From: Steroidobacteraceae bacterium | GTDB taxonomy: Bacteria; Pseudomonadota; Gammaproteobacteria; Steroidobacterales; Steroidobacteraceae | DNA length: 64,000 bases | NCBI GenBank assembly: GCA_025458905.1 | Contig: JALORN010000001.1 | Coordinates: forward strand, 124,001-188,000 | Direction: 5' to 3' | In this document: in pieces, positions 31,249-39,377 of the stretch | Layout: each line of letters starts with the position of its first letter | Position numbering within the stretch: position 1 is the stretch's first letter | Position numbers and translations under genes: made by a program | The notes under the pieces: model-generated | The model's input: only the letters and a program-made list of their open reading frames with translations | The model's database searches: none | Told to the model about the DNA's origin: nothing

Positions 31249-31860
31249 ATGTCCATACTCGACAAGGTCGTAGCCGCCGTCACGCCTCCGGAGAGCGACG
31301 ACGCCAGACGCGAGGCCCGCGAGAAGGCGCGCAGCGCCGCGCGGCCCGGCGACTGGCTGTCGTCGATCCTGCAGCATCACGAGATGATCGAGTCGGCGTT
31401 CGCGGAGGTGCGCGCAGCCACCGATCCGCAGCAGCGCATCGCCGCCCACAAGCGCCTCGCGCTGATCCTCACCGGTCACTCGATCGCCGAGGAGGCCGTG
31501 ATCTATCCGGCGCTGGCGCGTGCCGACGAGAAGGGGCACTCGACCAAGGCCTACACCGAGCAGTCGGCGGCCAAGGCCCAGCTCGGGCTGCTCGGCAACC
31601 TGCCGCCGATGAGCCAGGACTACCTCGACAAGCTCGAGCACATCCGTGGCGCCGTCCTGCACCACGTCTACGAGGAGGAAGGCGACTGGTTCGTGGACCT
31701 GCGCCAGAAGCTCGGCGAGGACGAGCAGGCGCTGCTCACCGAGCGCTACCTCGAGGAGTTCAATCGCTACATGGGCGACGACGTGCCGAGCGCGGCCGGT
31801 ATCGTGCCGCGCCCGCGCGGTGCGTCGATCGGCAACGCGGCGAGCCCCACGGCCCGCTGA
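31249..31860 (+). CDS. Hemerythrin HHE cation-binding domain protein
   Basis: 203 residues; four-helix bundle with di-iron-type His/Glu residues: ILQHHEMIESAF, LILTGHSIAEEAVIYPAL, LEHIRGAVLHHVYEEEGDWF. Binds O2 or protects iron-sulfur centres in relatives. N-terminus is a charged amphipathic helix without a signal peptide, so cytoplasmic. Stands alone. Confidence 0.88.
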   Translation: MSILDKVVAAVTPPESDDARREAREKARSAARPGDWLSSILQHHEMIESAFAEVRAATDPQQRIAAHKRLALILTGHSIAEEAVIYPALARADEKGHSTKAYTEQSAAKAQLGLLGNLPPMSQDYLDKLEHIRGAVLHHVYEEEGDWFVDLRQKLGEDEQALLTERYLEEFNRYMGDDVPSAAGIVPRPRGASIGNAASPTAR

Positions 31861-31949
31861 TCGATCGGGCGCGCGAGAGCGCGACCCCGCGGCGGCGCGC
31901 GCCGCGGTGGGCGGACTACAATCGGGGCTCCGTTTCCCGGAGCCTCCCG

Positions 31950-32516
31950 ATGCCCGTCAGCCCGTTGGTGCGCGCTGCCCTCACCGTCTCGGACCTAGAG
32001 AGATCGCGCGACTTCTACGTGAACGTCCTCGGCCTCGCCGAGGTGTTCCTCGACAGCTCCGTCGAGGGCGGCAACATGCACGCGTTGATGGGCATGCCGG
32101 CCTCGACCCGCACGCGCATCTGCATCCTGAAGACTCCGGGCACGCCGGCCTACGGCATGGTCGGTCTGTTCGAGCTCACCGATCCCGTGCCGCCGCGCCT
32201 CGACTTCCAGGGCGAGGGCTCGCTGGTCGGGGAACTCTGCCTGGTGTTCTACTGCCCGGACCTCGACGCGGTGATGCGCGAGGTGCAAGCGCGGCGCCTG
32301 GTGGTGGTCGCACCGCCGCTGCCGCTCGAAGTGCGCGGGCGCATCAAGCAGCGCGAGATGACCTTCCGCGGGCCCGACGGCGAGAAGATCAACCTGATCG
32401 AGTGGGACCTCGCGCGCGCCGCAGCCGGTGACCGCCCAGAGAGATGGCCGGGCGAGGCGCCGGCGGTCCCGCGCGCGACCGCGACCTGGCCGACGCCGTC
32501 GCGCGACCGCAGCTGA
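31950..32516 (+). CDS. VOC-superfamily (glyoxalase/dioxygenase-like) protein
   Basis: 188 residues. Vicinal oxygen chelate fold: RAALTVSDLERSRDFYVNVLGL at the N-terminus, ELCLVFYCPDLDAVMREVQA in the second half, and EMTFRGPDGEKINLIEW with the usual C-terminal Glu ligand. The expected first His ligand is an Ala/Leu here (AALTV), so catalysis may be altered. The last 30 residues are low-complexity. Confidence 0.82.
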   Translation: MPVSPLVRAALTVSDLERSRDFYVNVLGLAEVFLDSSVEGGNMHALMGMPASTRTRICILKTPGTPAYGMVGLFELTDPVPPRLDFQGEGSLVGELCLVFYCPDLDAVMREVQARRLVVVAPPLPLEVRGRIKQREMTFRGPDGEKINLIEWDLARAAAGDRPERWPGEAPAVPRATATWPTPSRDRS

Positions 32517-32621
32517 CCTGGTCGACCGGCCGCGCGCTGGCCTACATCCGCTCGTGCCCCGCGCCGACCGCGCGTCGCTGCGGGACGCACGCAGCATCGA
32601 GGGCCCGCCCGGAGTGCCCCG

Positions 32622-32816
32622 ATGTTCGCCTTCGCCCTGCTGCTGCTCGTCGCCGGTTTCGGCACCGGCGTCTACGCGTTCTCCTCGACACCGGCCAACG
32701 ACCCGACGCTGGTCGTGGCCGCCTTCGCGCTGGCGATCGCCGGCGCGGTCGTGCTGCTCTTCAGCCCGCGGCTGGTGCGCCACGACCGGCCGGGATTTCC
32801 CCGCCTGAAGCTCTGA
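32622..32816 (+). CDS. Small two-helix membrane protein
   Basis: 64 residues, two hydrophobic segments (MFAFALLLLVAGFGTGVYAF and LVVAAFALAIAGAVVLLF) and a basic tail. Coding character is convincing, but no family is recognised. Convergent with the cupin-like gene; 12-bp gap. Confidence 0.55.
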   Translation: MFAFALLLLVAGFGTGVYAFSSTPANDPTLVVAAFALAIAGAVVLLFSPRLVRHDRPGFPRLKL

Positions 32817-32828
32817 CCCTCCCGAGGA

Positions 32829-33656
32829 TCACTTCGGGCGGTCGGTCGCCTTGCTCGGGTCGATGGGCCCGGCGCCGATCGGCAGCGCGCTGGTCGTGAC
32901 GAAGCCGCCGCCCTGCACCTCGTCCCAGTTGTGCATCAGGCCGGCGACCTCGCGGATGAAGTCGCCGTCGTTGACGACGAAGCTCTGGCCGTTCTGGTTG
33001 AACTTCATCGGGCCGCCGGTGATGCGGATCAGCGAGTCGGTCTTGGCGCTGTTCGGGCTGGTCTTGAAGCCTTTTTCCATCGAGACCACGCGCACCGAGT
33101 TGCCGGGGAAGTCGTAGCGACGCAGCACGAGGCCCCCCTGGCCGCCCGCCTTGACGTCGGCGCCACGGACCACCGCAGGCGTGGCGCCCGGCGTGAGGCT
33201 GGCGGCCGTCCAGGCGATCACGACCGCGTCGGCCGCCCTGCCCGGGCTGGTCAGCGCACCCTTCGGCAGGCTCGCGAGATCGCCCGCCTCGAGCGTCACG
33301 GGCTTGCCGTCGACCGTGGTCGCGACGCTGCCGGAGAGCACGTAGACCGTGGTCTCGTCGGTCAGCGGGTGCAGCACGCCGCCGCCCTTCCTGGTGAAGC
33401 GCAGTTCCTTGACCGTGGCGGTCGGCCACGGCACGAGCTTGGCCTGGTAGCGCACCGCCTTGCGCGGCGCCTGCCTCGCGGCATCGCCCGACGCGGACTG
33501 CACGGCCTCGCCCTGCTTCCACGCGGCCATCGGCATCGCAGCGAGCGTGTCGCCCTCGACGACGTAGACCGAGTCAGCCAGCGGCGCAGACTGCGCCTGC
33601 AGCGCGGGCGACAGGGACAGCAGGCCGAGCAATGCCAGGGCGGATGGGGCTCGCAT
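32829..33656 (-). CDS. Exported cupin-like protein
   Basis: 275 residues with signal peptide MRAPSALALLGLLSLSPALQAQ. One cupin-type beta barrel is suggested by LHPLTDETTVYVLSGSVATTV, VTLEAGDLASLPKGALTSP; a second, weaker repeat is in the C-terminal half (NDGDFIREVAGLMHNWDEVQ). It probably binds a metal or small ligand in the periplasm. It is divergent from the DUF1838 gene, with a 202-bp shared promoter region. Confidence 0.72.
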   Translation of the reverse strand: MRAPSALALLGLLSLSPALQAQSAPLADSVYVVEGDTLAAMPMAAWKQGEAVQSASGDAARQAPRKAVRYQAKLVPWPTATVKELRFTRKGGGVLHPLTDETTVYVLSGSVATTVDGKPVTLEAGDLASLPKGALTSPGRAADAVVIAWTAASLTPGATPAVVRGADVKAGGQGGLVLRRYDFPGNSVRVVSMEKGFKTSPNSAKTDSLIRITGGPMKFNQNGQSFVVNDGDFIREVAGLMHNWDEVQGGGFVTTSALPIGAGPIDPSKATDRPK

Positions 33657-33858
33657 GGGGGGCTCCTCGAAAGACGGCGGAGTGCCGACAGGCCGCGAGC
33701 ATACCCCCGCGGGCGGCGGGCGGCGCGAGCCGCACGACGGCCTCGTTCCGCCCCGTGGCTCGTTCCCGGTGGCTGCGCGAGGTGGCGCACTGGCCCGCGG
33801 CGCGCTCCGCTGGGAAGATCCGGCACGGAGGGCGGGCGAACCGCCCGAGGAGACGTGC

Positions 33859-34773
33859 ATGACCGATCGATGCCCTGCCGACACGGCACTCGCCCGCGAG
33901 ATCGATGCGACGCGCCGCGGCTTCGTCGTCACCGCCGGGCTCGCGGTGGCCGTGCTGCCGTGGGCTGCGTCGCGCAGCACGGCGGCGAACGCGAAGGCCG
34001 GCGCGGCCGGCAGTGGCGCCGACCCACGGCGTTCGAACACTGGCCTGGTCAAGCTGCTCGCTGCGCTCGACGGTGCGGCAGCGCCCTGGTGGTTCACCGG
34101 CACGCTCTACGGCGTGCCGCCCGGCAGGTCGCCCGTGCCGATGGTGGTCTGCGAGGGTTGCGAGGTCTACTTCGCGCGTCGGCTGCCGAACGGCGACTAC
34201 CTGCTGCGCGGCAACACGCTGACCTTCTTTCGCGACGTGGCGACGCGACGCTGGCTCGACGTCTTCGACAACCCCCTGACCGGGCGGCGCAGCGAGGTCC
34301 GCGCCAACGTGCTGGAGAGCGGCGCGGACTCGGGCTTCCTCTATCCCGCGGACGGCTCGGGCAGCTACTTCGTCGGCTCCATGGGCAAGACCGGGCAGCT
34401 GAACTTCAAGCCGCCGCCGCCGGATGCGAACCAGCCGCGGGGCGAGCTGCGCTGGGAAGAGTCGGGCGACCAGGTGTTCGCCACCACGAGCCGCAGCATC
34501 GCGACGCCGGCGCAGCCGTGGCTCGAGCTCTCGACCAACTTCGTGCCGGCGGGCGCGTTCTTCGATCCTGGCGTGGCGGCGGCGCCGGCGCACGGCACGG
34601 TCTCCTATCTCTCGCCGTGGCTGAAGTGGATGGCGATGGACGAGGTGCCGGGGCACCTGCTCTGGCACTGTGGTGCCTCGAAGCTGAAGTCGCTCGACGA
34701 CCTGCCGCCCGAGTACCGGCGACGTGCGGAGCAGGCGGGGCTCGCGCAGACGCTGGCCGGACCCCGGGCGTAG
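33859..34773 (+). CDS. DUF1838 family exported protein
   Basis: 304 residues. Tat-like N-terminus (TRRGFVVTAGLAVAVLPWAA). The body matches DUF1838: PWWFTGTLYGVPPG, WLDVFDNPLTGRRSEVRANV and LSPWLKWMAMDEVPGHLLWH. Function unknown; the family has a lipocalin-like beta-rich pattern. Divergent from the cupin-like gene, which hints at shared regulation. Confidence 0.8.
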   Translation: MTDRCPADTALAREIDATRRGFVVTAGLAVAVLPWAASRSTAANAKAGAAGSGADPRRSNTGLVKLLAALDGAAAPWWFTGTLYGVPPGRSPVPMVVCEGCEVYFARRLPNGDYLLRGNTLTFFRDVATRRWLDVFDNPLTGRRSEVRANVLESGADSGFLYPADGSGSYFVGSMGKTGQLNFKPPPPDANQPRGELRWEESGDQVFATTSRSIATPAQPWLELSTNFVPAGAFFDPGVAAAPAHGTVSYLSPWLKWMAMDEVPGHLLWHCGASKLKSLDDLPPEYRRRAEQAGLAQTLAGPRA

Positions 34774-34895
34774 CCGGCCGGTCGCGGCGGGGGCGCGCTG
34801 CGGGCGCCGCCGATCCTGACGGGTTCGTCATCGACTCCGGGGCCGGCGGGGCTTAACGTCGGAGGAGATTCCAGAGGGTTGCAACCGAGGGAGCC

Positions 34896-35162
34896 ATGGC
34901 CACTGGCTGGGCCGGGGACGGCGCCGTTCAAGACCAGATCGACGCGACCGTCAAGGACGGCATCCTGCGCGCCAGGAGCCGGCTCGCGGCCGGCCCATCG
35001 CTGTCGCATTGCGAGCACTGCGGCGCGGCCATCCCGGAGCCGCGGCGCCAGGCCTTGCCCGGCGTGCGCCTGTGCGTGCCCTGCCAAGACGCCCGCGACA
35101 AGGAAGACGCGGTGTTCAGCGGCTACAACCGCCGCGGCAGCAAGGACAGCCAGCTTCGCTAG
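34896..35162 (+). CDS. DksA/TraR-type C4 zinc-finger protein
   Basis: 88 residues. The zinc site is CEHCGAAIPEPRR with CVPCQDA; flanking N-terminal helix (QDQIDATVKDGILRARSRL) and C-terminal GYNRRGSKDSQLR fit the short YbiI-like DksA relatives. May bind RNA polymerase. GAGGGAG ribosome site. Its stop codon lies 2 bp before the AT-rich repeat cluster. Confidence 0.85.
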   Translation: MATGWAGDGAVQDQIDATVKDGILRARSRLAAGPSLSHCEHCGAAIPEPRRQALPGVRLCVPCQDARDKEDAVFSGYNRRGSKDSQLR

Positions 35163-35164
35163 GA

Positions 35165-35257
35165 GAAAAAGGGGACAGATTTATTTTCTGGAAGAAAAAA
35201 GGGGACAGATTTATTTTTCGCGGCGCGCCGCGAAAAATAAATCTGTCCCCTTTTTTC
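35165..35257. repeat. AT-rich repeat cluster with perfect 64-bp palindrome
   Basis: One direct copy of GAAAAAGGGGACAGATTTA (from 35165) is followed by a second copy (from 35194) that faces an inverted copy. Bases 35194-35257 form a perfect palindrome with 32-bp arms centred on 35225/35226 (CGCGGCG/CGCCGCG core). Same unit as at 5935-5978. It lies between the 3' ends of the DksA-type gene and the converging histidine kinase, and the kinase reads into it. It can act as a strong bidirectional hairpin with T/A-runs. Confidence 0.93.
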
Positions 35258-36509
35258 CGCGGCCACCGTGCACACCGAGCACGCGCGCGACGATCGCGAG
35301 GCCGATGCCATTGCCGCCCGTGCCGGTGTCGCGCGCCGGCGCGACGCGGAACAGTGGCTCGAAGATCTTCCTGAGGTACTCCTCGGGGACGCCGATGCCC
35401 TGGTCGCACACCCTCACGATGCACCGCCCGTCGGCGCGCGCCGACGACACGCGTACCCGGCCGTGGTCGGGCGAGTAGCGGATGGCGTTGCGGATCACGT
35501 TCTCGAACGCACTGCGCAGCAGGTCGGGGTCGCCGTCGACGACGAGGTCGTCCGGCCCCTCGACCCGGATCTCCACCTCGCGCGCCGCGGCCTCGATCGC
35601 GCAGTCCTGGGCGATGCGGCGCAGCAGGTCGGTGACGTTGACCCGGCCCACGCGCAGCGTCAGCGCCGGGTCGTTGACACTCGCGAGCCGCAGCATCTGG
35701 CCGATCAGCGCATCGAGCCGCTCGACGTCGCGCGCCAGCTGCTCGCTGACCGCCGGAGTGGCCTGCGAGGCGCCGAGCTCGATGCCCATGCGGATGCGCG
35801 TCAGCGGCGTGCGCAGCTCGTGCGACATGTCGCGGATCAGCTGCTGCTTCGACTGCAGCAGCTCGCGGATGTTGTCGGCCATCACGCGGAAGTCGCGCGC
35901 CAGCTGGCCGATCTCGTCGCCCCGACGCTCGAGCGCCGGGGCGACGCCCGAGTCGAGGTCGCCCCGCGCGATGCGGCCCGTGGCGTCGCGGAGCAGCTCG
36001 ATCGGCACGCTGATCGAGCGCGCCACCAGCAGGCAGACGATCGCGAACACCACCGCGGCCAGCGGCCAGAGCGTCAGCGCGATGCGCGGCTCGCCGAGCA
36101 GGCCGAACAGCCGCTGCGTCGGCACCACCACGACCAGGCGCCAGCGCCCGCCGTCCGGGCCGGTGAAGTCGCGGACGAAGCTGTTGCCGGCGCCGCCGGC
36201 GCGCGGTTGCGGCTGCTCGGCGGTGCCGCCGGTCGCCGTGCGCGTCACGCGTGCCCCGGCCGCGTCGAGCACCTCCAGCTGGATCGGGCGCAGGCGCGCA
36301 TTGGTCAGGGCCGCCCAGCCCTTGAGGCCGACCAGGCCCTGCGCGGCAGCGATGTCCTCGGCGTCGCTCGCGAGCTCGGCGATCCTCGGCAGCTGCAGGT
36401 TGCGCTGCTGCGCGGCCACCGCGAGCAGCGACGCACCGACCATCAGCAGCACCACCAGCGCGGTGGCACCGAAGAACGAGGCGAAGATCCGGACCAGCAG
36501 GCTGCGCAT
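35211..36509 (-). CDS. CpxA-like sensor histidine kinase, C-terminus replaced by repeat
   Basis: 432 residues. Membrane helix 1 (FFGATALVVLLMVGASLLAV), periplasmic sensor about residues 30-150, helix 2 (WPLAAVVFAIVCLLVARSIS), HAMP, HisKA with LIRDMSHELRTPLTRIRMGI, HATPase with NAIRYSPD, VCDQGIGVPEEYL and NGIGLAIVARVLGVHGG. After HGG the frame enters the AT-rich palindrome and ends RGKKGTDLFFAARREK, so the last beta strand usual in this fold (roughly 15-20 residues) is lost. Probably pairs with the regulator at 36570-37259. Activity may be reduced or normal. Confidence 0.9.
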   Translation of the reverse strand: MRSLLVRIFASFFGATALVVLLMVGASLLAVAAQQRNLQLPRIAELASDAEDIAAAQGLVGLKGWAALTNARLRPIQLEVLDAAGARVTRTATGGTAEQPQPRAGGAGNSFVRDFTGPDGGRWRLVVVVPTQRLFGLLGEPRIALTLWPLAAVVFAIVCLLVARSISVPIELLRDATGRIARGDLDSGVAPALERRGDEIGQLARDFRVMADNIRELLQSKQQLIRDMSHELRTPLTRIRMGIELGASQATPAVSEQLARDVERLDALIGQMLRLASVNDPALTLRVGRVNVTDLLRRIAQDCAIEAAAREVEIRVEGPDDLVVDGDPDLLRSAFENVIRNAIRYSPDHGRVRVSSARADGRCIVRVCDQGIGVPEEYLRKIFEPLFRVAPARDTGTGGNGIGLAIVARVLGVHGGRGKKGTDLFFAARREK

Positions 36510-36569
36510 CCGCGTGTCCCGGTGTCGGTTCGTGTCGCGTCGCGTCGCGTCGTGCGGCGCCGCGCGGCC

Positions 36570-37259
36570 TCAGCCGGCGACCAGCTGGTAGCCGGTGCCG
36601 CGGATGCTGGCGATCGAGGCGCGCGCTCCGGCCTGGGCGAGCTTGCCGCGGATGTGGCTGACGTGGGTGTCGACGCTGCGGTCGTTGGGCAGCAGCCGCC
36701 GCCCGAGCACCTCCTCGCAGAGCTTGTCGCGCGACACCGCCCGGCCCGGGTTGCGCATCAGCACCTCGAGCAGCCGCAGCTCGGCGCTGGTCAACGGCAG
36801 CGTCGCGGACCCGGCCCGTGCCAGGCGGCGCGCCGGCTCGAGGTGCAGGTCACCGACCGCCAGCACGGCCTCGACCGCGGCGGCAGGCGAGCGCGCCCGG
36901 CGCAGGATCGCGCGCACGCGCGCCAGCAGCTCGCGCGGGTTGAAGGGCTTGGCGAGGTAGTCGTCGGCGCCGAGCTCGAGGCCGCGGACCCGGTCGACGT
37001 CGTCGCCGCGCGCGGTGAGGATCAGCACCGGGCACTCGCTGTAGCGCCGCAGCTCGACCAGCACCTCGAACCCCGACTTCAGCGGCAGCATCACGTCGAG
37101 GATCGCGAGGTCGAACTCGCGCGTCCGCAGGGTGCGCGCGGCAGCCTCGCCGTCGTGCACCGCCTCGACCCGCAGGCCCTGCTCGCCGAGGAAGTTCGAC
37201 AGCATCGCGCACAGCTCGCGATCGTCTTCGACCAGCAGGATCCTCGCGTCGGCGGACAT
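36570..37259 (-). CDS. CpxR-like OmpR-family response regulator
   Basis: 229 residues. Receiver domain with ILLVEDDRELCAML, phospho-acceptor Asp in LAILDVMLPLKSGFEV, Thr in LILTARGDD and Lys in DYLAKPFNPREL. C-terminal winged helix (LTSAELRLLEVLMRNPGRAVSRDKL, RSVDTHVSHIRGKL, IRGTGYQLV). The FNPRELLARVRAILRR linker and LLPNDRSVDTHVSHIR resemble CpxR. Start MSADARIL chosen over a longer frame. The kinase follows 60 bp downstream. Confidence 0.9.
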   Translation of the reverse strand: MSADARILLVEDDRELCAMLSNFLGEQGLRVEAVHDGEAAARTLRTREFDLAILDVMLPLKSGFEVLVELRRYSECPVLILTARGDDVDRVRGLELGADDYLAKPFNPRELLARVRAILRRARSPAAAVEAVLAVGDLHLEPARRLARAGSATLPLTSAELRLLEVLMRNPGRAVSRDKLCEEVLGRRLLPNDRSVDTHVSHIRGKLAQAGARASIASIRGTGYQLVAG

Positions 37260-37294
37260 GGCAGGTGGATGCCCGGCAACGACCCGGGAGGGCC

Positions 37295-37435
37295 CTTTAC
37301 GGAATCCGGCGGGCGCCCGGACACCGTCGGCGGAGACTGTAAAGCAAATCCGCGATGCGGGGCGGCCGGGGCGCCCTGCGAGGCCGCCCTTGGCCGCGCC
37401 AGGGGGCGGCCCCGACGATGTAAAGAAATGATGAG
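37295..37435. promoter_or_regulatory. Three GTAAAG half-sites in the divergent promoter region
   Basis: GTAAAG occurs at 37339-37344 and 37430-37435, and inverted (CTTTAC) at 37295-37300, all between the CpxR-like gene and the CHRD operon. The established CpxR box is GTAAA-N5-GTAAA; only half-sites are seen, so this is a suggestion of autoregulation and control of the operon. Confidence 0.35.
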
Positions 37436-37485
37436 ACCCCCGGCCCGATCTCGACTTCCCCTGGCCCGGCCCGCACTCTTGGCAG

Positions 37486-38124
37486 ATGCCCCGGTTCCAC
37501 CCCGTGTCCCGCCGCGCTCGCGCGCTCCCGGCCCCCGCAGGCCGTCGAGTGTCGTGGCTGCCGGTGCTGCTCGCCTGCGGGGCGGCGGCGCTGCTGGCAT
37601 CCGGCCAGGTCCGCGCGCAGGTGCCGGGGAACGTCCGCAGCGCCGGTCCGGCCGCGGCCGGCACCGCGAAGGCCGCCACGGACACGGCCGCGACCGCCGG
37701 CGCGGCGACGTCCCCGGCGCTGGCCGGTGCGACCGGCAAGAAGCGCTATTTCGTCGCCGACATCTCCTGGGCCAACAACACCTACTACACGCCGAGCGAG
37801 GCGAAGGGCGCGGCGGAGTTCGAGCTCGACGTCGCGAGCAAGACGCTGCGCTGGGTCCTCACCTACCAGGACCTCTCGAGCCCGCCGACCAAGATCACGC
37901 TGCACGCGCCCGCCCAGCCCGGCGCGACCGGCGCCGCGATCCTGGACCTCTCCCCGGGCGGGCCGAAGAGCCCGGCGCGCGGCGAGGGCAAGCTCAGCGA
38001 CGCACAGGTCGAGTACCTGCTGACCGGCTGGTCGTACGCGCTGGTGACGACCCGCAAGTATCCCCAGGGCGAGGCGCGCGGCCAGCTCGACCGCGTGCGG
38101 CAGGCGACGCCGGCGTTCCAGTGA
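37486..38124 (+). CDS. Exported CHRD-domain protein
   Basis: 212 residues. N-terminal export signal (SWLPVLLACGAAALLASGQVRAQ), Ala/Thr-rich linker, then CHRD domain from about residue 85 (FVADISWANNTYY, LRWVLTYQDLSSPPTKITLHAP, VTTRKYPQGEARGQL). First gene of a run of five exported-protein genes; divergent from the CpxR-like gene. Confidence 0.82.
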   Translation: MPRFHPVSRRARALPAPAGRRVSWLPVLLACGAAALLASGQVRAQVPGNVRSAGPAAAGTAKAATDTAATAGAATSPALAGATGKKRYFVADISWANNTYYTPSEAKGAAEFELDVASKTLRWVLTYQDLSSPPTKITLHAPAQPGATGAAILDLSPGGPKSPARGEGKLSDAQVEYLLTGWSYALVTTRKYPQGEARGQLDRVRQATPAFQ

Positions 38125-38195
38125 GGGAACCCGCGCCGCCGGCGCCCGCCAGGGTCGGCTCGAGCGAGGCCAGGCTACCGGAGACGAGGACGTCC

Positions 38196-39377
38196 ATGAA
38201 CGCATTCCAGGGAAACGCCACCTTGCGCGGGAGCGGCCTCGCGGCCTGCGCTGCCGCGGCGCTGCTCGCAGGCTGCGGCAACGCCGGCGGCGGCGGCGAG
38301 TCGCTCGGCTTCGCGGTGATCGGCTGGCGCACGGCGGTCTACGAGACGCCCTTCATGGACGAGTGCCCCGAGGGCCTCGCCCAGGGCAACGACGAGCTGT
38401 GGTGGAAGGGCATCGAGCCGAAGGAGCGCGCCCGCCTCACCGCCGACGGCACGATCGAGCCGGTCACCGGCACCCGGCGCGCGATGTCGGTGCTGCGCGG
38501 CCCGAAAGGCGAGGACGTCTGCTGGCACCCGACCTCGGTCAAGGACCCGCCGCTGCGCGTGGTCGAGGGCGACACCTCCTACGGCCTCGACCTCGACGGC
38601 GACGCGAGCGGCCAGGGCACGCCGATGAGCTGCCCGCACGTCAACTTCAAGTCGCCCGATGGCCAGCCCGGCATCGACAACCAGGTCTACCGCATCCTCG
38701 GCTGCACCTATGGCTGGCGCCACCACGGCTACATCGAGGACAACGCCAACGGCGAGCGGCGCGACACCTCGCACGGCATCGTGCTGATCGAGGTCACCGG
38801 GGTCGACGACCGCCGCAACGACGACGCGGTCGAGGTCGCCTTCTACAAGAAGGCCAACGGCGACACGCTGCCGAAGGACAGCAAGGCGGACATCCTGCCG
38901 CACGCCACCTACCGCACCGACACCACGCCGCGCTATGGCGGCAAGGCCAAGGGCCGGATCGTCGAGGGCGTGCTCGAGACCGACCCGATCGACGTCACCC
39001 TGCCCTTCTACGGCAACCTCACGCACCTGCCGCTGGTGATGAAGGGCATGCGGATGCAGCTGCCCGTGGACCAGCAGGGCGAGCGCTTCGTGCAGGGCAT
39101 GATCGCCGGCTACCAGGATCTCGCGAACTTCTGGGACTTCATCCAGCGCTACGAATACCTGCTGGTCACGGGGCAGTTCAGCTGCCCGGGCATCTACGTC
39201 GCGATGAACGAGCTCGCCGATGGCTACCCCGACCCGCAGACCGGCAAGTGCACGGCGCTGTCGGCGGCCTTCAACATCCGCGTGGTCCCCGCCTTCATCG
39301 AGCACGGCGCCGAGCCGAGCGGCGTGGTGAAGCCGGTGCAGACCCAGCTCGCCTCCGCCACCGAGGTGCGGCGATGA
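38196..39377 (+). CDS. Exported lipoprotein of unknown function
   Basis: 393 residues with a lipoprotein signal (ACAAAALLAGCGNAGGGGES). The rest shows no domain I know. Landmarks are ELWWKGIEPKERARL, DVCWHPTSVKDPPLRVVEG, DGQPGIDNQVYRILGC, HHGYIEDNANGERRDTSHG. Several Cys could form disulfides. Its stop overlaps the DUF1592 ATG (ATGA), so the two are coupled; it probably works with the DUF1592/DUF1552 pair. Confidence 0.75.
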   Translation: MNAFQGNATLRGSGLAACAAAALLAGCGNAGGGGESLGFAVIGWRTAVYETPFMDECPEGLAQGNDELWWKGIEPKERARLTADGTIEPVTGTRRAMSVLRGPKGEDVCWHPTSVKDPPLRVVEGDTSYGLDLDGDASGQGTPMSCPHVNFKSPDGQPGIDNQVYRILGCTYGWRHHGYIEDNANGERRDTSHGIVLIEVTGVDDRRNDDAVEVAFYKKANGDTLPKDSKADILPHATYRTDTTPRYGGKAKGRIVEGVLETDPIDVTLPFYGNLTHLPLVMKGMRMQLPVDQQGERFVQGMIAGYQDLANFWDFIQRYEYLLVTGQFSCPGIYVAMNELADGYPDPQTGKCTALSAAFNIRVVPAFIEHGAEPSGVVKPVQTQLASATEVRR

